Assembly (NCBI GenBank): GCA_036971475.1
Contig: JBAIZL010000063.1
Span: forward strand, 2,213,790 to 2,277,789
DNA from: Prosapia bicincta
Taxonomy: Eukaryota; Arthropoda; Insecta; Hemiptera; Cercopidae
DNA length: 64,000 nucleotides
Reading direction: 5' to 3'
Below the pieces are notes generated by a model. It did no database searches, was not told where the DNA came from, and saw only the letters and a program-made list of their open reading frames with translations. Position 1 is the stretch's first letter. Each line of letters begins with the position of its first letter. Positions 1-8,165 of the stretch are shown here, piece by piece. The translations under genes and the position numbers were made by a program.

Positions 1-305
1 GGATGGAACTGTCGCAAATATTGAGCCTTTTCCAAACCCTTTGTGAATATGGTGGAAAACGGTGTTAACATGTTTCGCACTGTGTCTTCGTCAAAAGGTA
101 TACTACCTTCGTACCAGCTGATACGGTGATAGCTTGACTGTAACCAACGAGCAGACTTTTGCGATGACTCATTTAAATTGTGAAATTTGTAAGGCGGTTT
201 AAAAATGGCAACACTTTGATAATGTTCGGCAACCACAGCCAGTTCCTTGACAACGTATTTACCTTCGTTGTCGACGAAGGCATGAAACTCAACCACTGCT
301 TGCAT
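1..305 (-). CDS. Conserved Polinton-associated protein, N-terminal part (runs off the left edge)
   Basis: The reading frame opens with ATG at 305-303 and stays open for 101 codons to the window edge, so only the N-terminus is visible. Visible blocks include KELAVV (about residues 20-25), FKPPYKF (about 35-41), an ISWYEG block (about 66-71) and FTKGLEKAQYL near residues 87-97. From memory this pattern (VxxF, KELAVV, FKPPY, W-G, KGxEKxxWL) matches a widespread arthropod ORF of unknown function linked to Polinton-like elements. No catalytic motif is identifiable here, so I assign no activity. The start overlaps the last 17 bases of the upstream gene in a different frame, in keeping with the compact gene packing of this strand. 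The reading could be wrong about the family, but the open frame and overlap are directly seen. Confidence 0.6.
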   Translation of the reverse strand, partial: MQAVVEFHAFVDNEGKYVVKELAVVAEHYQSVAIFKPPYKFHNLNESSQKSARWLQSSYHRISWYEGSIPFDEDTVRNMLTPFSTIFTKGLEKAQYLRQFH

Positions 306-813
306 GCTTCTTGTACAAAACCACTTCCTCGTACAACTTGTCTGCCTCGGGGAGAGTACTGGACACGATCTCGTCCGTGGCTAGACACTCAATGATGTAA
401 GACCCTAGTTGTGGTTCATTATAAAACAGTTCGCTGATGCGCCGGTTTACGAGCGGTAAGGTATCCATTAATAAATTCCATTCTGGTAGGCCCAAGGTGA
501 CCCTGTGTTTTCCGTCAAACAAGGCGATATAACGTTTACCGAAGATAGTCTTTATTGTGATATCGCCGTTAGTTAGTGTAAACTTACGTTGGTCTCCTTC
601 AGGCAGCGGTAGTCGTGTCTTGAAATCATTAAAGTCGTTGTATGTGAAAAAAACAAATTTTCTACCAGCCTGTATAAGGACGCCTAGTTCGTAGACGGTG
701 TGCTGAAAAAGCCCGGTCGCGACAAACTTCGTACACTGGTCATTCAGAAAATACACAGACTTTAGAAATATGTTCAACGGACGAGCGGTACGGTCTACAT
801 CCATCACGTCCAT
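289..813 (-). CDS. 174-aa protein of unknown function, possible PC4-like ssDNA-binding fold
   Basis: This is a complete ORF with ATG at 813-811 and a stop at 291-289. I do not recognise it firmly. The middle part (about residues 75-115) alternates GDITIKTIFGKRYIALF with a VTLGLPEWNLL segment. That resembles the layout of PC4/Sub1 ssDNA-binding domains, in which strands carrying a GK-Y-I core are followed by an 'LT..EW..L' helix. This is an inference from pattern only. There is no signal peptide or membrane segment. It lies 50 bp downstream of the hexon-like gene and overlaps the next ORF by 17 bp. The position suggests an accessory, DNA-binding or late function, but that is unproven. Confidence 0.6.
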   Translation of the reverse strand: MDVMDVDRTARPLNIFLKSVYFLNDQCTKFVATGLFQHTVYELGVLIQAGRKFVFFTYNDFNDFKTRLPLPEGDQRKFTLTNGDITIKTIFGKRYIALFDGKHRVTLGLPEWNLLMDTLPLVNRRISELFYNEPQLGSYIIECLATDEIVSSTLPEADKLYEEVVLYKKHASSG

Positions 814-863
814 GACGACAACTGAGACTAAATGCGCACGGTATCGCAGGGTGTGGTCACAGA

Positions 864-2057
864 TTACGTAATCTTTTTAACAACACCTGTTAGCAGGTTA
901 TAGACAATATGCGAATCGTGAATAATCAAGCAGTAACCGGAAGTATTAGTCGGAATATTGGCAGACGCCTCGATTTCAAGTCTCACATCTACAGGTCCTG
1001 ATTTTATCGTATCGTTTTGTTTCGAACAATCGATTACAAAAATCGGTGCTTTCTCTTTAAAGGTTGACAAGTCTAGACACGGTGATGGTTCGCGTGAATA
1101 ATAGGACTGTTGAAATCTAACGTACATGTCATACAAAATGGCGGTGTCGCCGAGAATATTATCGTAGGGAAAGTACTGAGAGTTGAGATACAATTTTACA
1201 TCCGTTACCTTGCAGCTATCAAACTCTGAAGCATTTGTTTTAATCTTGTTTTTGCGATCGGTTTGCAACGCGAAAATTACGTAACGAGGTTTTTCCAGTT
1301 GCGAAGATGTCTTTACAGTCCAAGAGAGTTGTTTCGTGGCCGGTAAACCGGGATATTCTATTAGTTCCCATTTCCGGTGTGGTACGTGAACGGTGACATC
1401 GCGTTCAATCATTTTCAAAAGTTTCAATTTTATCGGATCGGCTACGGAGACGTGCGGAACTCGCCAATAGATAGTATTTATTTTCAGATCAATATTTGTC
1501 GCATCCGTGCTAACTATTGCGTTTAAATTTGAAGATGAACGCAAAAGGACAAGCTCCTGTTTCACGTTGACTACAATTCTATTGTAATCCTCGAAAAATC
1601 CCATCAACATACGCAACGGTATAACTATGTTGAACTCTTTACAATCGTTATTTGTTTTACCCACTCCTAGCCAACCGCAATTTCCGAGTTTATTTTTTTC
1701 GTGTTCGCGCAAAGAAAGCAAGTTCTTAATGGTGGTCGTTATACCGACATTCCTGGTCCTGTCTATTTCGTTGCCTCCGATTGCGTATCTGATATCGTCG
1801 AAAAGAAAAGTTATAGCATTATTTATCAAAGACACGTCAGCGGCCGCTCCTCCGTCTTTTGTCGCTGTCAAAGTACCTTTTATATGCAGCGTGCTCTGAA
1901 AAGGTATCGTAATGACATCTTGTTGATGAATGGGAATACGAATTTCATCGTTATTACCAAACGTAGCGGAGGAGTACGGTCGATGAGTATGGTACTCCAG
2001 CCCGTTGAGGGTGTTGTCGTACTGGGCGCTAGAGTCGATTGCCAAAAGGTTTTCCAT
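864..2057 (-). CDS. Putative major capsid protein, hexon-like double jelly-roll
   Basis: This is a 397-aa ORF with ATG at 2057-2055. The N-terminus (YDNTLNGLEYHTHRPYSS, then a DEIRIPIHQQD block) is followed by long alternating hydrophobic/polar beta-type sequence with few helices or cysteines, as expected of a jelly-roll capsid protein. The same opening occurs, as I recall it, in arthropod Polinton/adintovirus-like capsid ORFs. In adenovirus- and Polinton-type viruses the hexon-like protein forms pseudo-hexameric capsomers from trimers. Its length is near the lower end for double jelly-roll proteins. It directly follows protease, penton-like and small basic ORFs, so the capsid module is contiguous. 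No break is visible. A structure prediction showing two jelly rolls would settle the call. Confidence 0.65.
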   Translation of the reverse strand: MENLLAIDSSAQYDNTLNGLEYHTHRPYSSATFGNNDEIRIPIHQQDVITIPFQSTLHIKGTLTATKDGGAAADVSLINNAITFLFDDIRYAIGGNEIDRTRNVGITTTIKNLLSLREHEKNKLGNCGWLGVGKTNNDCKEFNIVIPLRMLMGFFEDYNRIVVNVKQELVLLRSSSNLNAIVSTDATNIDLKINTIYWRVPHVSVADPIKLKLLKMIERDVTVHVPHRKWELIEYPGLPATKQLSWTVKTSSQLEKPRYVIFALQTDRKNKIKTNASEFDSCKVTDVKLYLNSQYFPYDNILGDTAILYDMYVRFQQSYYSREPSPCLDLSTFKEKAPIFVIDCSKQNDTIKSGPVDVRLEIEASANIPTNTSGYCLIIHDSHIVYNLLTGVVKKIT

Positions 2058-2175
2058 TGTTCACTTTAAAACCCAAAGATCTGAGGAACCTAACGTTTCG
2101 CAGTGTTAACTGTGCCGTCGTCGGACGTAAACTGCCGCCCTTCTTATAGAAGCGCTCGTTAAATATTAGCCCCAT
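2029..2175 (-). CDS. Small basic protein overlapping penton-like and hexon-like genes (48 aa)
   Basis: This short ORF has ATG at 2175-2173. It overlaps the 3' end of the penton-like gene by 17 bp and the 5' end of the hexon-like gene by 29 bp, each in a different frame. The product is rich in Arg, Lys and Asn and carries YKKGGSLRP followed by LTLRNVRFLRSLGFKV, a compact amphipathic pattern. It fills an otherwise unexplained gap of about 100 bp between two virion genes. Small basic peptides at this location could be capsid cement or core components, but nothing in the sequence proves it. It may not be translated. Confidence 0.4.
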   Translation of the reverse strand: MGLIFNERFYKKGGSLRPTTAQLTLRNVRFLRSLGFKVNNGKPFGNRL

Positions 2176-2860
2176 CTCGACGTCTACGTAAATGTAATCG
2201 TAAGGAAATGTTTTCTCCACGAAAATCTATTATATCGCCGTTCTGATCTCGTAGACTTACAGTGATATTATGAATGACGCTTACGTTGACAGGTAAATAT
2301 ATTACGCTCTGAGGGACTTCTACAATTTTATAACCGGGCGGTACCTGCGGATAAAATTCGTGCAAAGTATGGCATTCTATGCCGTTTTGAAACGATCCTG
2401 CGACTATATTGCAATCCACGCGTATCACGTTAACCCTGATGATATCTACAGGCCGGTCAGAAGAGTGTTTATGATTTGCCTCTAATTTCTTCTTACTGAA
2501 CCCCATCAGCTGGCCTATAGACATGGCCTTGTCGAAAAAGATTGCGTGCGAACATTTTATTTCCACTTTGAGTGTGTTATTATTCGGTGTCAATACTAAA
2601 ACAGTATCGGGAACTAGTTTCGTTTTAATATACCTCTCAATATCGGATATTTCGTACGATCCGGTCGGTAATGAAATCGTGTGAACGTTTTTATCATCGC
2701 CGTAATGAAAAAGATTGTTTACATCCTCAACGATGTTTGGTATCGAGTTGTATGTTGCCAGATCGATAAAAGCTATTTCCCACTCGCCTTTTGATACATC
2801 AATTGGTGGGAAAAAGTCACAAGACAAAACGGCAGTGTGATCTGTTAGAACTATGCTCAT
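2159..2860 (-). CDS. Putative penton-like minor capsid protein
   Basis: This ORF has 233 aa when started at ATG 2860-2858. I prefer this start over an upstream in-frame one at 2893 because it forms a 4-base ATGA overlap with the stop of the protease gene, the same arrangement seen at 6332-6335. The sequence is beta-rich: it opens SIVLTDHTAVLSCDFFPPID, then has GEWEIAFIDL and a C-terminal SVIYLPVNVS...NISLRLHLRR block. That is compatible with a single jelly-roll penton-type vertex protein as found beside hexon-like genes in Polintons and adintoviruses. The gene order (protease, penton-like, hexon-like) supports the call. The ORF ends with a basic tail (RRRRDG). Confidence 0.55.
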   Translation of the reverse strand: MSIVLTDHTAVLSCDFFPPIDVSKGEWEIAFIDLATYNSIPNIVEDVNNLFHYGDDKNVHTISLPTGSYEISDIERYIKTKLVPDTVLVLTPNNNTLKVEIKCSHAIFFDKAMSIGQLMGFSKKKLEANHKHSSDRPVDIIRVNVIRVDCNIVAGSFQNGIECHTLHEFYPQVPPGYKIVEVPQSVIYLPVNVSVIHNITVSLRDQNGDIIDFRGENISLRLHLRRRRDGANI

Positions 2861-3192
2861 GACGTTAGAAACTTTAGACACAAATGACCGCAAACGACTG
2901 AGTTGTCTTTTTGATGTCTCTTGTAGTTATAGTGTACGTTAGCGTTTTCGCCAAAATACCTACTTAGCTCAATTGGCGGTCGCAGATTTCCGAAACTATC
3001 ATAGTACTCTATAGAGTTTCCTCTCTTTTTGTAACATACCCAATGGGTGCCGGGGCCGGTTATACTATCCAAATTCACGATAGCCGATTCGTTTCTTAAA
3101 GGTCGTGCAGGTAATGTATCTCTCATGTATACACCTCTGAACCACGGTACTCCCAATGCTAAGGCGTATCTTTCCAGTTCTATATTAGTCAA
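2857..3192 (-). CDS. Adenain-like maturation cysteine protease
   Basis: This is a 111-aa ORF with ATG at 3192-3190. The layout is that of the adenovirus protease/Ulp1 (C5/C48) fold: a catalytic His in GTHWVCY (about residue 49), an acidic partner in EYYDSFGN (about residues 62-69), an oxyanion Gln in YKRHQKDN (about residue 94) and the catalytic Cys in VVCGHLCLKFL (about residue 101). Family members cleave capsid and core precursor proteins during virion maturation. At 111 aa it is shorter than adenain (about 200 aa), but all catalytic positions are present. It starts 4 bp after the PLA2-type gene and its stop overlaps the penton-like start, so it sits inside the capsid module. It appears intact. 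Confidence 0.8.
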   Translation of the reverse strand: MTNIELERYALALGVPWFRGVYMRDTLPARPLRNESAIVNLDSITGPGTHWVCYKKRGNSIEYYDSFGNLRPPIELSRYFGENANVHYNYKRHQKDNSVVCGHLCLKFLTS

Positions 3193-3196
3193 CGGT

Positions 3197-3739
3197 CTAA
3201 TGGGTATAGAATCTATCGACGTTTTTTTTCGTACATCTTTTCTTCTTCTTCCCGCTACCTTGTTTCTTGTACGGTTTCAAGTAAAGCCCTTTGCCTTGCA
3301 GACGTTTCAATAGGTGTTGAACGGTAGGCTTTCGACGACGACGTCTTTTACCGCCGCCAAATGCGGTCTTAGCTTTCATCGCTGCCGTTACGGCCAAAGC
3401 AGCAGCGCGTTCACCGTGCGATGCGTCACCCGCTTTGACTCTGCTCCAAGCTTTTCCCGCTAAGATTTCGTCGGCTACGCGTCTTCTATCTGAATCACTG
3501 TAGTTGCTGTAGGAGATATCGTGTTGTTTACAGGCTTCGTCCAACGGATTTATACCTTTATCACCGCGTGCCAACCGTGTCTTCAATTTTGTTCCCGGTC
3601 CGCAATAATTGTACGAAGGTAAGTGTAATTCGACTGGAAGTAAATCGATGGCTTTATTCAAAACACCAGACACTAGTCCACGTCCTGTCTTTACGACACC
3701 GCGTTTACGACTAACAGCTGATTTCCGTTTGACACCCAT
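3197..3739 (-). CDS. Phospholipase A2 domain fused to a basic tail (parvovirus VP1u-type PLA2)
   Basis: This is a 180-aa ORF with ATG at 3739-3737. Residues about 40-50 (PSYNYCGPGTKL) match the Ca2+-binding loop of secreted and parvoviral PLA2. Residues about 66-76 (LDEACKQHDISYS) carry the His-Asp catalytic dyad. The N-terminus is basic (VKRKSAVSRKRG) and the C-terminus holds GGGKRRRRRKP and GSGKKKKR clusters that could act as nuclear localisation or DNA-binding signals. In parvoviruses the VP1u PLA2 breaches the endosomal membrane, and PLA2 ORFs are also reported in adintoviruses. Here the domain sits in a stand-alone protein whose basic ends resemble a core or minor capsid protein. It is followed 4 bp later by the protease gene. 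No break is seen. Confidence 0.82.
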   Translation of the reverse strand: MGVKRKSAVSRKRGVVKTGRGLVSGVLNKAIDLLPVELHLPSYNYCGPGTKLKTRLARGDKGINPLDEACKQHDISYSNYSDSDRRRVADEILAGKAWSRVKAGDASHGERAAALAVTAAMKAKTAFGGGKRRRRRKPTVQHLLKRLQGKGLYLKPYKKQGSGKKKKRCTKKNVDRFYTH

Positions 3740-3772
3740 TTTATTAATGATTCATAACAGTCACTGTTACGC

Positions 3773-5209
3773 CTACTTATAAAATATGTCTTTCAAGATT
3801 GCATATAACTCTCGGAGTCTAGTCGTCTTCATGCATCGTATTTTCAAAACATCGAAAATATCCTTTTCAACTGCCGTCACAGCTTCCAGAAATTCGTTGT
3901 ACACAAAAACCTGGTTGTCGGCGGTGAAGAAATAAAGATTTCCGTCCATATATCTGAAACCGCCGCGCAAATCGTTTGGTAAACCGTGGTAGATTTCGGT
4001 CATAGGTCCTTGATATAAACCGGTGTACCTACATTCATCATATCTCATCACATAAGCGTTGTCGTAGAGGACAATTGTTTTACCCAGATGACTGTTGAAA
4101 ATAGCGTTAACCGTCTTCATCGGCCGTCCTATCCAATCTTTCAGCGTGTACATATATCTTTTCAAAAGACTAGGATATTCTATAGCGTAAACCCATCCGT
4201 GAGCAATGAGCACCACATCTCCGCTGGGTGATTGATAAACGGCGGTAACGTTAGTAAAACCAGGTCGCAAATAGTTTAACCATTCCGAAATGATTTCGGG
4301 TTTCGGAACAACTTCTCTCTTATTCGGATCCAAATTCAATATCCATACATACTGCCCGTGAAACAAGTACATATGTTTCATCGCTATTAAAACGGCGTCA
4401 AAGCCGCGGACAGAACATAAATCTATAGTGTTTATTTCTGTTTCGATCGTCGTAGGGATAGAACGAGCGGTGGAGCTGATGGTAGTAGGGGTAGTAGTGC
4501 TTGTGGTGGTAGTGCTTGTGGTGGTGGAGGGGGTAGTGGTGGTTGGTTTTGCACCATATAGATACTGAATATTATTAATATCATCTGAAGAAAGGTCTAA
4601 ATAATACATATTGGATATATTTCGGGTGGTCGTATAGGCATACATTATCGAATCACGTTTCTTATTATGAGAGAGTCATAGAGCGTGCCCTATTTCGTGA
4701 ACCAGAACAGCGTAAAACGAGTCACGACCATTAACGGATGTAGACATTGTAAAGTCCCACTCTTCTTCGTTATCGAAGTGTATCTCTACTTGCGATTGAA
4801 GCACATGAGGCGCAAAAGCGTGGGCAACGACTCTTCCTCTACCGTCAAATCTAGTACCGCACATTGTTCCTTCCGACAGTTTTATATGTTCAGCGTCCCC
4901 AAATAGTATAGCGATATTTGGCCTTGTCGAGTCGAGAGTAAAAGTCAAAGGGATATATCTACTCCAGAGATTGAAAGCGTGCGAAGCGATATTGAGATAT
5001 TTTCTATTACCATACATATACCAAGTTAGTCCGTTGATACCCCATTTACGGTTGGTCTTAGCCTGAACAATACTGCTACTACTACCGTTAGTTTCAGTAT
5101 ATCCACAAAATACCGTCGTATCGGTGATAGGGGAAGGCGACGACGACGACGACGACGTTGCGAGCGAGGAGCTCAACAAGGCGAACAGTAACATCAGCTT
5201 GAAGAACAT
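3773..5209 (-). pseudogene. Secreted matrix metalloproteinase with hemopexin blades, interrupted by an in-frame TGA
   Basis: ATG at 5209-5207 is followed by a signal peptide (about residues 1-18, hydrophobic MLLFALLSSSLA). A matrixin catalytic domain begins at TNRKWGINGLTW, with a zinc-binding HEIGHAL motif. A TGA at 4678-4676 interrupts the frame immediately after this motif. The same frame then continues through a His that would be the third zinc ligand, a Met-turn (DSIMYAY), a Thr-rich linker (about 4535-4435) and four hemopexin-like blades ending at 3773. A typical propeptide with a PRCGxPD cysteine switch is missing: only about 35 residues separate signal peptide and catalytic domain. 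The matrixin family cleaves extracellular matrix proteins. It lies between the fibre-like and PLA2 genes. The break is a single codon, so the gene is a recent pseudogene or a readthrough candidate. Confidence 0.82.
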
Positions 5210-5273
5210 TTCAACGACTGATATTATTTTTAAAGTGTTCCCGTATTTATTTTCGTGTATTGACCTTGTCGAT

Positions 5274-6335
5274 CTATTTTTCGACAGGCTTCTCTCGCAT
5301 TAGCGTGTCTCGTAGGCTTTGAATAGCCGTATTCAATTGCCTTTGCGAAACAGCATCGTTATCAGCTATACCATCGGCTATCCCCGATAAGCGCTTAGAG
5401 TTTAACCAGTAGTAGTCGCCCGTCTCCTCGGAATGCAGAGTGTATTTCTTTATCCAAGATTTAATTTCATGAAGCTGGCGAACGTTAACAGCGTCGACAT
5501 CGGTGAAACCGTCTCGAACATTAGTTATACATTTTCCGTTTGCGTTATACATTTCACCGATCGGCAGTAGGGTGAGAAACAGCGTATTTTTCATTAGAAA
5601 ACCCAGTGTGACCGCATCTTGTTGGTACAAAGGTTCTTCGACCTGAGCGAGCCGCTTATTTTGAAAACTCCAAACAGTTTTGTCTTTTCGAGGCACCCTA
5701 TCGTCCACGTATAATTTTGTAGCGGCGTCATTTTTATACAAAGGCGCTTTAACATTACATATGGCCACTCCGTGAGCGTCAAATTTACCCTCTGCGTTTT
5801 TCGATAAGAAATTATCTCTGACGTACTTCATGTTAATAGCGTCAGAGTCTTTCATAGGCGCCGATACACCGCACACCCTTTGGTCGCCGAAGGAAAAACA
5901 ATCGGCTAGTTTAATAGGAACCAACGATTCCAAGTAGGCTCTCGTTACGGCATCATCTTTTTCTTTCGGCTCTCCGAGACCTCCCAAAGGCAAGCCTTTT
6001 GTATGATATCTATTCTTTATTCGAGTCAAACAGTGTTGTTCGAGATACGTTTTGGACACTGCATCGCCGTCCTCAACGGGTTGGCCTAGACCGCCTACAG
6101 AAAAGCCTTTAGTGTAGTATTTTTTCCTATCCTCGTCGAAACCTAAACATTTTTTCGCTATCGTACCCGCATTGACGGCATCGCTGTCCTCAATAGGATC
6201 ACCAACATTGCGCAATAACTTACCTATCGCGTCATAATGATTACCATCGGGAGTCAGACCTATCCCGTGCTGATGATGATGGGGGTGCGGAGCGTTAACC
6301 TGGTCCGAAAAACGACCAAACTTATCGACGCTCAT
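5274..6335 (-). CDS. Fibre-like repeat protein (eight DAV-type repeats)
   Basis: This is a 353-aa ORF with ATG at 6335-6333, overlapping the previous stop as ATGA. It consists of about eight repeats of roughly 40 residues. Each has a G/V-x-x-P-x(4)-DAV/DAI/DAA-x(3)-YL/YV-type core; examples are GDPIEDSDAV, GQPVEDGDAV, GEPKEKDDAV, SAPMKDSDAI, KAPLYKNDAA and EEPLYQQDAV. Such 'DAVTKxYV' repeats are common in trimeric bacteriophage tail-fibre shafts and also occur in Polinton-like ORFs. The N-terminus has a His-rich stretch (HPHHHQHG). There is no signal peptide. The likely role is a receptor-binding fibre or spike shaft, an inference from repeat type and from position between virion genes. No break is visible. 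Confidence 0.6.
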   Translation of the reverse strand: MSVDKFGRFSDQVNAPHPHHHQHGIGLTPDGNHYDAIGKLLRNVGDPIEDSDAVNAGTIAKKCLGFDEDRKKYYTKGFSVGGLGQPVEDGDAVSKTYLEQHCLTRIKNRYHTKGLPLGGLGEPKEKDDAVTRAYLESLVPIKLADCFSFGDQRVCGVSAPMKDSDAINMKYVRDNFLSKNAEGKFDAHGVAICNVKAPLYKNDAATKLYVDDRVPRKDKTVWSFQNKRLAQVEEPLYQQDAVTLGFLMKNTLFLTLLPIGEMYNANGKCITNVRDGFTDVDAVNVRQLHEIKSWIKKYTLHSEETGDYYWLNSKRLSGIADGIADNDAVSQRQLNTAIQSLRDTLMREKPVEK

Positions 6336-7291
6336 CTTATTAATGTCCTAATTTTTCTATTTCCACTGCCTTTTATAAAACCCGCTTCCCTCAGCTCTTC
6401 TATAATGGAGGCAATTTCGTTCTCATGACCCGTATGACCTACCTCTTGAGACGACAAAAGGAGTCGTAACCTATCACAGAGTTCGTTAGGGTTGTCCCAA
6501 TAGGCATAACCTTTACCGCTATGCAAACCGGTGGGCGGAAATAATCTCGATATAATTGCCTTGTACTTGGCGGATTTACTAGCACGGTTTATGGCTAATA
6601 GATGATTATAACTTTTCCTATGAGCACTGGTTTGTTCACAGATTTGTTTATAGGTGTTCAGGTCGGCCTTTGTGTATAATGTTTCATCGGGTTTGCGCAT
6701 AAATATCAATTCATAGAGCCCTTCGGTTCCCTTGTAAGTGTCCGCGTCGATGATGATGTCACCGTTTTCGTCGTCAAACCTTATATACTTATCGCCTATC
6801 ATAACAGTACCGTCTCCTGTTATTCGAGGACCGTATGTGTTATCAATTGTATTCCTATTGTCTTTAATCATTCTCAACACGTAGGTCCGCGGTAGACGAT
6901 GTTTGAACATTGTATGGACATAACGAACACTATCTTCCTGGCCCGCCGGTGTAGATAGTAGCTCTTTAACAACACTACTTTGGCGCATCGGTGTAACTGA
7001 AGGTCCAGGCTCATCTGTTGATTCAGCTATTACTTCGGTATCGATGAATTTCGGAACATGGGTTTGTGAAGCATCATCCTCCATGTCTACATCCATTTCT
7101 TCTTCTTTTTTAATTTCCATTTTCGGCTGTGGACGACGAATTTTCGAAATTTCCTTAATGATAGGGCTATATTGTTTAGTCAAAATCCGTTCAGCATCTG
7201 CATCGCCGAACTTTATCTGCAGATACTTTCTCTTGATGTTCTCCCTCAAACGGGCGATCTCAGAGATAACCTGCTCCTCCTTTGGTGTCAT
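6332..7291 (-). CDS. DUF8207-like protein
   Basis: This is a 319-aa ORF with ATG at 7291-7289. The N-terminal third is a charged helical region (EEQVISEIARLRENIKRKY), followed by an acidic linker (KKEEEMDVDMEDD, about residues 61-73). The middle carries the pattern I associate with DUF8207: YGPRITGDGTVMIGDKYIRF, then a GTEGLYELIF segment and a TLYTKADLNTYKQI...AHR segment. This family recurs in arthropod Polinton-like elements, with no known biochemical function. The C-terminus is basic (GSGNRKIRTLIR). Its stop overlaps the fibre-like start by 4 bases. It could be a scaffold or virion-assembly protein, but that is a guess from location. Confidence 0.7.
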   Translation of the reverse strand: MTPKEEQVISEIARLRENIKRKYLQIKFGDADAERILTKQYSPIIKEISKIRRPQPKMEIKKEEEMDVDMEDDASQTHVPKFIDTEVIAESTDEPGPSVTPMRQSSVVKELLSTPAGQEDSVRYVHTMFKHRLPRTYVLRMIKDNRNTIDNTYGPRITGDGTVMIGDKYIRFDDENGDIIIDADTYKGTEGLYELIFMRKPDETLYTKADLNTYKQICEQTSAHRKSYNHLLAINRASKSAKYKAIISRLFPPTGLHSGKGYAYWDNPNELCDRLRLLLSSQEVGHTGHENEIASIIEELREAGFIKGSGNRKIRTLIR

Positions 7292-7329
7292 ATTGCGAAA
7301 TGAACAGTAATTCGACTATCAAATAGCTT

Positions 7330-8148
7330 TTAAGACAGTTCCAAAGATCGAAAAAACACAGCGTAACGCTTTTCACGCAATAGGTACTGCACAACCTGCG
7401 ATGCGGACGCTTTCATCAATTTCGAATTGTTCCAAGATAAACCTCGGCAGTATCTGTACATGTTGTTGTCAAAATATGGTATACTTTCCACCTTCTCGGC
7501 GCTCCTAAAGACAAAGGTACGTTTTATATTTTCGCGCCATTGCGGTATTTCGGCTACTATTAGATTATCATCTCTGGGCATATCTTGCATGTACCGTTTT
7601 AGCGTCGGTATAGAGTTTTCGAGAAGATAACTATTCAAAAGCAGAAACTCATCAGTATTTGCCCCCGTATATGTGCACCACATTTGAAGCTGCCTACTAT
7701 CGACAACAGTATATTTTGATCCGTCAAAAGACAAGCCGAAATGATGACACTGATTAGGCACCGTCGGCAGGGCGGCCTTTGGAAATTCGGTTGTAAACAC
7801 ACCTTGTGCCTTATTATTTACAGCCTCGTAAAATTTACCTCTACTGCGTAAAGGTAGCGACGAAGGTCTAGGACCGTATTTCACATTGTAGCTAATGTCT
7901 ACACAACACTTTACACCGCTGATAAGCTTGTACGCCTTTATAGGACCGACTATGGGAATTGTCCTTTCCGTGATTACTACACAACGGGACGCGTACGGCA
8001 ATGAACAGCTGTACTGTAACATATCGAGGTATACTTGCGTGTACTCTATGCCTCCGTGACTGAGAGTCAAAGTCCGATTGAAAAAATCAGGAAACGGCCG
8101 GAATCTGGATACCAAGTTTTGCGGATGGCGAACAGTTCCTTTCAACAT
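7330..8148 (-). CDS. Unrecognised protein (272 aa)
   Basis: The frame is open from 8169, but the first codon there is TTG. The first in-frame ATG is at 8148-8146, which I take as the start. I do not recognise the product. It is a globular-looking mix with aromatic and Arg residues (FRPFPDFFNRTLTL near the start), several Cys (KCCVD, QCHHFG, QMWCTY) and a C-terminal basic-aromatic segment (LLREKRYAVFFRSLEL). There is no signal peptide, transmembrane segment or nucleotide-binding motif. It lies between the small Cys/His-rich ORF and the DUF8207-like gene, in the part of the element that joins the packaging ATPase to the virion genes. A structural or assembly role is possible but unsupported. 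Confidence 0.55.
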   Translation of the reverse strand: MLKGTVRHPQNLVSRFRPFPDFFNRTLTLSHGGIEYTQVYLDMLQYSCSLPYASRCVVITERTIPIVGPIKAYKLISGVKCCVDISYNVKYGPRPSSLPLRSRGKFYEAVNNKAQGVFTTEFPKAALPTVPNQCHHFGLSFDGSKYTVVDSRQLQMWCTYTGANTDEFLLLNSYLLENSIPTLKRYMQDMPRDDNLIVAEIPQWRENIKRTFVFRSAEKVESIPYFDNNMYRYCRGLSWNNSKLMKASASQVVQYLLREKRYAVFFRSLELS

Positions 8149-8165
8149 GTGTTCATTGTATAATA

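Noticed and set aside
173..388. Minus-strand frame of 71 codons at 173-388
   Set aside because: It overlaps two better-supported frames (289-813 and 1-305) and has no family motif.
1627..2069. Plus-strand frames opposite the hexon-like gene
   Set aside because: They are antisense shadows of a well-supported minus-strand gene, without motifs.
4676..4678. Selenocysteine reading of the TGA in the metalloproteinase
   Set aside because: The position is a conserved glycine in the family and no SECIS-type evidence was seen.
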